From Thermoproteota archaeon (GTDB taxonomy: Archaea > Korarchaeota > Korarchaeia > Korarchaeales > Korarchaeaceae): a stretch of 8,730 nucleotides of DNA. Location of the stretch: contig QMVU01000031.1 of assembly GCA_003661265.1 (NCBI GenBank), positions 1-8,730 on the forward strand, in the 5' to 3' direction. Both the position numbers and the translations under genes were made by a program. The notes beneath the pieces were generated by a model. That model made no database searches and was not told where the DNA came from. It was given only the letters and a program-made list of their open reading frames with translations. Shown here one piece after another: positions 4,632-8,730 of this stretch (positions are counted from its first letter, which is position 1; each line of letters begins with the position of its first letter).

Positions 4632-7328
4632 ATGGGAGACATGAAAAGGATTTCCTCGATTCTCATCCTAGGGTTATTGGCACTATCCGCCTTCGCCATA
4701 CTGCCAGTCTCCGCCCAACCACAGAAGGGCCCTGGTGTGGACGAGGTCATCATTGAGGTAAGGGCCTCCGGAGAAGTAGGCGTTGGTGACGTTGCCACTG
4801 GCCTACTGGATGCTTACTGGAAGTCCCTTTCTCCAGCTGTCTACGCAGGACTTCCTGAGGACTGGAAGCAGAATCTTAAGCTGATAAAGAATGCGGGAGG
4901 ATTCAACGGCCTCGTGTTTAACCCAGCTCACGATCCAGATAACCCGTACATCATAACCGTCGGCGGGAAGCAGTACTTTAACCCCTTCGCCATAAGGGAA
5001 GTCAGGTTTGCCATGAACTTCATCTACAGCAGGAAATACATCGTCGACGAGATCCTCCTTGGTGGAGGACAACCGATGTACGGCATGCCTCAGCCCTCTA
5101 ACCCGAGAAACTCCTTGGTGGAGGACATATACGCCGAGGCAGGTTTCTCCCCTGAGGGAGACTTCGAGTACGGCTATAACATGATACAGGATGCCCTTAC
5201 TAAGGCTGCCTCAGAACTTGGAGGGAGGCTTGAGAAGAGGGTCGACCCGAACGCTCCTGCTGGCTTCTGGTGGTACTTCGACGGTGAGCCAGTTACCGTA
5301 ACCTTCCTCATAAGAATAGAGGATGAGAGGCACGAGATGGGTCTTTACATAGCTGATCAAATAGAGAAGTGCGGTATAAAGGTTGAGAGAAGGGAGATAA
5401 CCTTCGCGGAGGGTATAAGGCTCACCTACTACACAGACCCGAAGGACTACCTCTGGAACATCTACACTGAAGGTTGGTCTTTGGGCCAGGGAATCAACCC
5501 GCTTTACTACGCGGATTATGCGGTCATATTCTACGCCCCGTTCATCGGTCTGATGCCTGGTTACCAGGAGGAGGGATGGTGGCAGTACGAGAACGATACG
5601 CTGGATGAAATCGGACTTAAGATATGGCTGAGACAAGTAGAGTCCATGGATGAGTTCCACGAGCTCGCTCACGAGGTTGTGAGGCTTGGAGTCTACGAGG
5701 CAGTGAGGATTTACATAGTAGAGACCTGGGAGTACTTCCCAGTAAATAAGGAGCGCGTAACCAGGATTGCTTATGATCCTGCCAGAGGCCTCTGGTCTGA
5801 GTGGCCTCTGTACACCACTAAGACGACCGACGGAACGTTCAGGATTGCTGTGGAGTCTGCACAGCCGGCCATGTTCACCGAGGCGTTGAACCCGATAGGA
5901 GGATTTGGCGACGTGTACACCATGTACGGCGTGTACGTCGCCATAACCGATGATGGAACTGAGTCGAGCCCGGTAACTGGAGAGCCCGAACCCTACAGAG
6001 TGAACTGGACTATGGAGAAGAAGTACCACTACGAGGACGGTCAGGTAGTAGGAGAGATAGACGTTCCTCCATACGCTGTGATGTATGACACGCTTGCAAA
6101 TGAGTGGGTCGAAGTAGGAGAGGGAGTTAAGGCAGCGGTTAAGGTGGTGTTCAACCTCACCTTCTCTAAGTTCCACCACGGTGTCTGGGAGGACATGAAC
6201 GACATAAGGTACGCGATAGCCCACACGTTCGAGTGGGCAACCCTAGATGAGCCTGGAGACAGGAAGTACGACGCCAGGTATGCTTCTGATCTGCAACAGA
6301 CCCTGCCGCTGATAAAGGGATTCGTGTTCAGGGAGCCCAATGTAGTGGAGGTATACCACGACTTCATAGAAATCCAGTCCGATGCCGTGACTGCTACGTT
6401 CTTCGTCCCATGGACCGCTTGGCCGTGGGAGCTCTGGGAGGCAATGGACTGGATAATAGTAAACAACGGCAGCGTCACCGGAAACACGTACTCATGGAAC
6501 AAGGTTGAGGGCAAGGAGTGGCTGAACCTCATAACTGAGGACCACGTCAGGGACCTCATAGCTGCCCTCGAGGAGATGAGAAACAGAAGGCACGTGCCAG
6601 ATGCCCTTAAGGGATTCGTAGATCCCGTGAAGGCCATAGCCAGGTACAACGCTGCAGAGAGATGGGGACGCGAGAAGGGACACATGCTCATATCGAACGG
6701 GCCGTTCTACGTGGAGACCTATGATCCGATAAGGCCCTACATGCTCCTGAAGGCGTTCAGAGATCCATCCTATCCGTTCACGTCTGATTACTGGTACTAC
6801 AAGTACAGGGTCGTGAGGGAGGTAATAGAGAAGATAGACGCTCCAGTATCCGCGACCACTGGAAGCGACATAACGGTAAAGGTCAACGTGATAGAGGTAG
6901 AGGAGTTCCCAGAGGCTGGAGAGGCTCCATCTGAGACCGCTTACGTGACCGTCTCTTTGGTATCACCCGAAGGAAGGACCGTCTTCAGCGAGGTCGCAAG
7001 CCTGGTTGAGCCTGGTGTCTTCCAGGTCACGATACCTGGAAGCGCAACCGAGGGTCTTGCGGAGGGATCCTACACGATAAAGGTATCGGCTGCAACCCAT
7101 GAGATGGCTCCATACGCGGAGGTAGCAACCCAGGAGATCGTGCTTACGGCCCCGGTTGTAACTCCGACTCCGACTCCAAGCCCGACGCCCAGTCCAACGC
7201 CAAGTCCGACTCCAAGCCCGACGCCCAGTCCAACGCCTGCTCCCAAGACCAAGCTCTACATCGCCGCTGGAATAGTCATCATAATCATAGTAGTCGTCGC
7301 GGTCTTCTTACTAACAAGGAAGAAGTAA
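4632..7328 (+). CDS. ABC transporter solute-binding protein, family 5 (peptide/oligosaccharide), apparently circularly permuted, C-terminally membrane-anchored
   Basis: The product has 898 residues. Start candidates are ATG 4626, 4632 and 4641; 4632 is chosen because GGGGG (4621-4625) then lies six bases upstream, as at the permease genes. A signal peptide (about 1-28, ending PVSA) lacks a lipobox Cys. Residues about 40-380 resemble the usual second half of family 5 binding proteins: NPFAIREVRFAMNFIYSRKY (VR at about 124), then GGGQPMYGMPQP. Residues about 395-725 resemble the usual first half: LNPIGGF, KFHHG (513-517), DIRYAI, then NGPFYVETYDPIRPYMLL (from about 689). A beta-sandwich domain follows (about 733-842), then a Pro-Thr/Ser stalk (844-871) and a membrane helix (875-894) ending TRKK. 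Sequons NDT, NWT, NLT and NGS suggest surface glycosylation. It binds peptide or sugar oligomers outside the cell and delivers them to the permeases encoded downstream; the ligand is unknown. Confidence 0.88.
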   Translation: MGDMKRISSILILGLLALSAFAILPVSAQPQKGPGVDEVIIEVRASGEVGVGDVATGLLDAYWKSLSPAVYAGLPEDWKQNLKLIKNAGGFNGLVFNPAHDPDNPYIITVGGKQYFNPFAIREVRFAMNFIYSRKYIVDEILLGGGQPMYGMPQPSNPRNSLVEDIYAEAGFSPEGDFEYGYNMIQDALTKAASELGGRLEKRVDPNAPAGFWWYFDGEPVTVTFLIRIEDERHEMGLYIADQIEKCGIKVERREITFAEGIRLTYYTDPKDYLWNIYTEGWSLGQGINPLYYADYAVIFYAPFIGLMPGYQEEGWWQYENDTLDEIGLKIWLRQVESMDEFHELAHEVVRLGVYEAVRIYIVETWEYFPVNKERVTRIAYDPARGLWSEWPLYTTKTTDGTFRIAVESAQPAMFTEALNPIGGFGDVYTMYGVYVAITDDGTESSPVTGEPEPYRVNWTMEKKYHYEDGQVVGEIDVPPYAVMYDTLANEWVEVGEGVKAAVKVVFNLTFSKFHHGVWEDMNDIRYAIAHTFEWATLDEPGDRKYDARYASDLQQTLPLIKGFVFREPNVVEVYHDFIEIQSDAVTATFFVPWTAWPWELWEAMDWIIVNNGSVTGNTYSWNKVEGKEWLNLITEDHVRDLIAALEEMRNRRHVPDALKGFVDPVKAIARYNAAERWGREKGHMLISNGPFYVETYDPIRPYMLLKAFRDPSYPFTSDYWYYKYRVVREVIEKIDAPVSATTGSDITVKVNVIEVEEFPEAGEAPSETAYVTVSLVSPEGRTVFSEVASLVEPGVFQVTIPGSATEGLAEGSYTIKVSAATHEMAPYAEVATQEIVLTAPVVTPTPTPSPTPSPTPSPTPSPTPSPTPAPKTKLYIAAGIVIIIIVVVAVFLLTRKK
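7161..7244 (+). repeat. Pro-Thr/Ser stalk coding repeat with an exact 36-bp-period duplication
   Basis: The stalk codes for 28 residues of alternating proline with threonine or serine. Within it the 33 bp at 7169-7201 recur identically at 7205-7237, a 36-bp period equal to three PSPT units. Synonymous codons are identical between copies, which points to a recent duplication or slippage event. Length variation between strains is expected. Confidence 0.85.
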
Positions 7329-7361
7329 TTTCCTTCCTCCCTTTTTCCTTCCCCTTTTTTT
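7329..7361 (+). terminator. All-pyrimidine tract, probable partial terminator after the binding-protein gene
   Basis: The 33 bases after the stop codon are only C and T and end with seven T. Such tracts terminate archaeal RNA polymerase. Since the permease gene starts 20 bases later on the same strand with no clear TATA box of its own, leaky termination here would make more binding-protein mRNA than permease mRNA. Confidence 0.6.
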
Positions 7362-7368
7362 AGTTATT

Positions 7369-7375
7369 GAGGTGA
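7369..7375 (+). promoter_or_regulatory. Ribosome binding site of the DppB-type permease
   Basis: GAGGTGA lies six bases before the TTG at 7382. The match and spacing decide this TTG as the start; the next in-frame Met would lie beyond the first membrane helix. Confidence 0.75.
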
Positions 7376-7381
7376 GGGGAT

Positions 7382-8455
7382 TTGAAGATAAGTAGTTACT
7401 TGGTTTTAAGGCTCATAAACGCTTTGATAGTACTCACTATAGCTCTCCTGATCTCTGCTCTTGTGTTTAACAAGCTAGCAGATCAGCAGATGAGGAGCTT
7501 AATAAGGGAAATGGTCAAATCCGAGTTACAATCAAACCCAGAGCTGCTGAGAAACCTTCAGAAAAACTCAACAGCCCTTAAGATATGGATGGATGAGAGG
7601 ACGAAGTACTACATGAGAATCTATGGTTTGGACAAACCTCTCTGGTATAGAGTACTTCATAGAGTAGCTCAGCAGCTAAAACTTGATTTCGGCTCATCCT
7701 CTACCATGATTTCGGCTAGCGGGAGTAGTAGGGTCAGCGACATAATACTTGAGGCCCTACCTAAGACTATCCTCCTGTTCACCACGGGGACTATAATCGT
7801 TATCATACTGGGGCTGTTGCTAGGTATGAAAGCAGCTCAAATGGCTGGCAGCACATTGGACAAGAGCATCTCTATATTCGCTTTACTCTCATATAGCCTC
7901 CCAATGTGGTGGACTGGGATGCTCTTCATAATAATCTTCGCTTATTACCTTAAGATATTTCCTTCAGGCGGGATGATGTCAGCGCCTCCTCCAGAAGGTT
8001 TGCTCGCGAAGATAGGAGATGTGCTGTACCATCTGGCCCTCCCCGTTGGAACTTATGTATTCGTTAGCTTTGGAGGCTGGTCTTACATCACCAGAAATGT
8101 TGTTCTGAGCCACCTTCAAGAGGATTTCGTCATGGCAGCCAGAGCGAAGGGGTTACCAGAGAGGAAAGTTCTTTATGGTCATGTGTTGAGGGCTTCCGCC
8201 CCTCCAATAGTAACTATGGTAATAGGAAGCTTGCTTGGATCTCTAAGCGGAGCCATGATCTCTGAGATAGTATTTAATTGGCCGGGAATGGGCAGATTGT
8301 ACTGGAATGCCCTGAACCAGTTTGATATCCCCGTTTTGATGGGTAACACTACAATAAGCATGATGCTTTTCCTGGCTTCTCTGGTGCTAATGGACATAAC
8401 CTACATAATACTGGACCCAAGAGTTAGGGTAGGAGCGATTAGTGTAGGAAGGTGA
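7382..8455 (+). CDS. ABC transporter permease, DppB/OppB type
   Basis: The 357-residue inner-membrane subunit of a peptide/oligosaccharide importer starts at TTG. Predicted helices: about 6-29, 128-148, 167-190, 217-236, 276-298 and 325-344, the usual six. The cytoplasmic EAA loop that contacts the ATPase is EDFVMAARAKGLPERKVLYG (247-266), with the invariant Gly257. Other family marks are YGLDKPLWYR after the first loop, LPKT before helix 2, SLPMWWTG with FPSGG around helix 3, NWPGMGRL after helix 5, and DPRVRVG near the C-terminus. The first external loop carries a charged helical stretch (about 33-75) common in archaeal members and longer than in enteric DppB. It overlaps no neighbour and is followed after four bases by the partner permease. 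Confidence 0.93.
   Translation: MKISSYLVLRLINALIVLTIALLISALVFNKLADQQMRSLIREMVKSELQSNPELLRNLQKNSTALKIWMDERTKYYMRIYGLDKPLWYRVLHRVAQQLKLDFGSSSTMISASGSSRVSDIILEALPKTILLFTTGTIIVIILGLLLGMKAAQMAGSTLDKSISIFALLSYSLPMWWTGMLFIIIFAYYLKIFPSGGMMSAPPPEGLLAKIGDVLYHLALPVGTYVFVSFGGWSYITRNVVLSHLQEDFVMAARAKGLPERKVLYGHVLRASAPPIVTMVIGSLLGSLSGAMISEIVFNWPGMGRLYWNALNQFDIPVLMGNTTISMMLFLASLVLMDITYIILDPRVRVGAISVGR
8450..8455 (+). promoter_or_regulatory. Ribosome binding site of the DppC-type permease, overlapping the upstream stop codon
   Basis: AGGTGA includes the TGA stop of the DppB-type gene and sits four bases before the ATG at 8460. Translation of the two permeases is therefore likely to be coupled, which suits an equimolar heterodimer. 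Confidence 0.65.
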
Positions 8456-8459
8456 GGAG

Positions 8460-8730
8460 ATGAGGCTAGAGGATTTTATAGAGAGCCTTAAAGACTTCTG
8501 GTTTGAGTACAGGAGACAAAGGATAGGACTCATCGGGTTAGGCCTCCTTATTTTCTTCGTAATAATGGCCCTATCTGCCCCTTTGGTAGCTCCAGCTGAG
8601 GCCAGTAGGAGGTGGGGGGATCTACTATACTGGAAGGACTATCCTAAGGCCGCTAAGCCCAGTTGGGTGAAGTACTTCATTTCTGAGAAACTTCCTGAGC
8701 ACGTCATACTTACGGAGTACAATTTCAGCA
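8460..8730 (+). CDS. ABC transporter permease, DppC/OppC type (3' partial)
   Basis: The first 90 codons are present and the frame runs off the right edge. The N-terminus, MRLEDFIESLKDFWFEYRRQ, is the short cytoplasmic OppC_N segment. One helix follows at about 22-44 (GLIGLGLLIFFVIMALSAPL), ending in APLVAP as in the family. The next external segment (about 46-90) contains WKDYPKAAKPSWVKYFISEK, an extension typical of archaeal DppC-like proteins and absent from enteric ones. It would form the transmembrane heterodimer with the upstream permease. The helices with the EAA loop and the downstream ATPase genes are not in the window. Confidence 0.88.
   Translation, partial: MRLEDFIESLKDFWFEYRRQRIGLIGLGLLIFFVIMALSAPLVAPAEASRRWGDLLYWKDYPKAAKPSWVKYFISEKLPEHVILTEYNFS

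Noticed and set aside
5211..6224. Long minus-strand open frame (337 codons) opposite the binding-protein gene, plus another at 6041-6691
   Set aside because: These are mirror frames of a strongly supported gene. Their sequences show no family motif and no ribosome site, and codon bias of the sense strand explains the lack of stops.

Overview
The window looks like chromosomal DNA from an archaeon, most likely a hyperthermophilic, peptide-using one. The signs are AGG/AGA-dominated arginine codons and frequent ATA. Shine-Dalgarno sites complementary to an archaeal 16S tail (GGAGGTGAT) lie 4-6 nt before starts that include TTG. Promoters are TATA-like, terminators are T-rich, and an exported binding protein is held by a C-terminal membrane helix after a Pro-Thr/Ser stalk instead of a lipobox cysteine. 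My best lineage guess is a Korarchaeota/TACK relative, with Thermococcales as the alternative; this comes from general resemblance, not from a marker gene.

Layout. (1) Bases 1-1434 hold the 3' part of a membrane protein resembling the C-terminal end of a PMT/ArnT-like glycosyltransferase, extended by about 240 residues of repeated beta/alpha sequence. (2) Bases 1435-1544 are a leader with a perfect 9-bp inverted repeat, a second hairpin and a strong ribosome site. (3) Bases 1545-2951 encode an exported transglutaminase-like protein with a C-terminal Ig/CARDB-like domain. (4) On the minus strand, convergent with it, 2990-4336 encodes a malic enzyme. (5) Bases 4337-4631 form a divergent control region. 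(6) From 4632 to the right edge lies a peptide/oligosaccharide-type ABC importer operon: binding protein, a DppB-type permease, and the first 90 codons of a DppC-type permease. ATPase genes would be expected beyond the edge.

How the genes fit together. The transporter brings peptides or oligosaccharides into the cell. Malic enzyme converts malate to pyruvate and could feed from amino-acid carbon, but the two are linked only by position. A 33-nt all-pyrimidine tract between the binding-protein and permease genes looks like a leaky terminator that would keep the binding protein in excess.

The most striking observation is motif order in the binding protein. The pieces of a family 5 solute-binding domain seem to be circularly permuted: the part normally in the C-terminal half (VRxAMN region) comes first, and the part normally N-terminal (KFHxG, then GPF) comes second. 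The other points worth attention are the structured leader before the transglutaminase gene, the control region of the transporter, and the unusual C-terminal extension of the first protein. I see no RNA gene, CRISPR array or insertion sequence.
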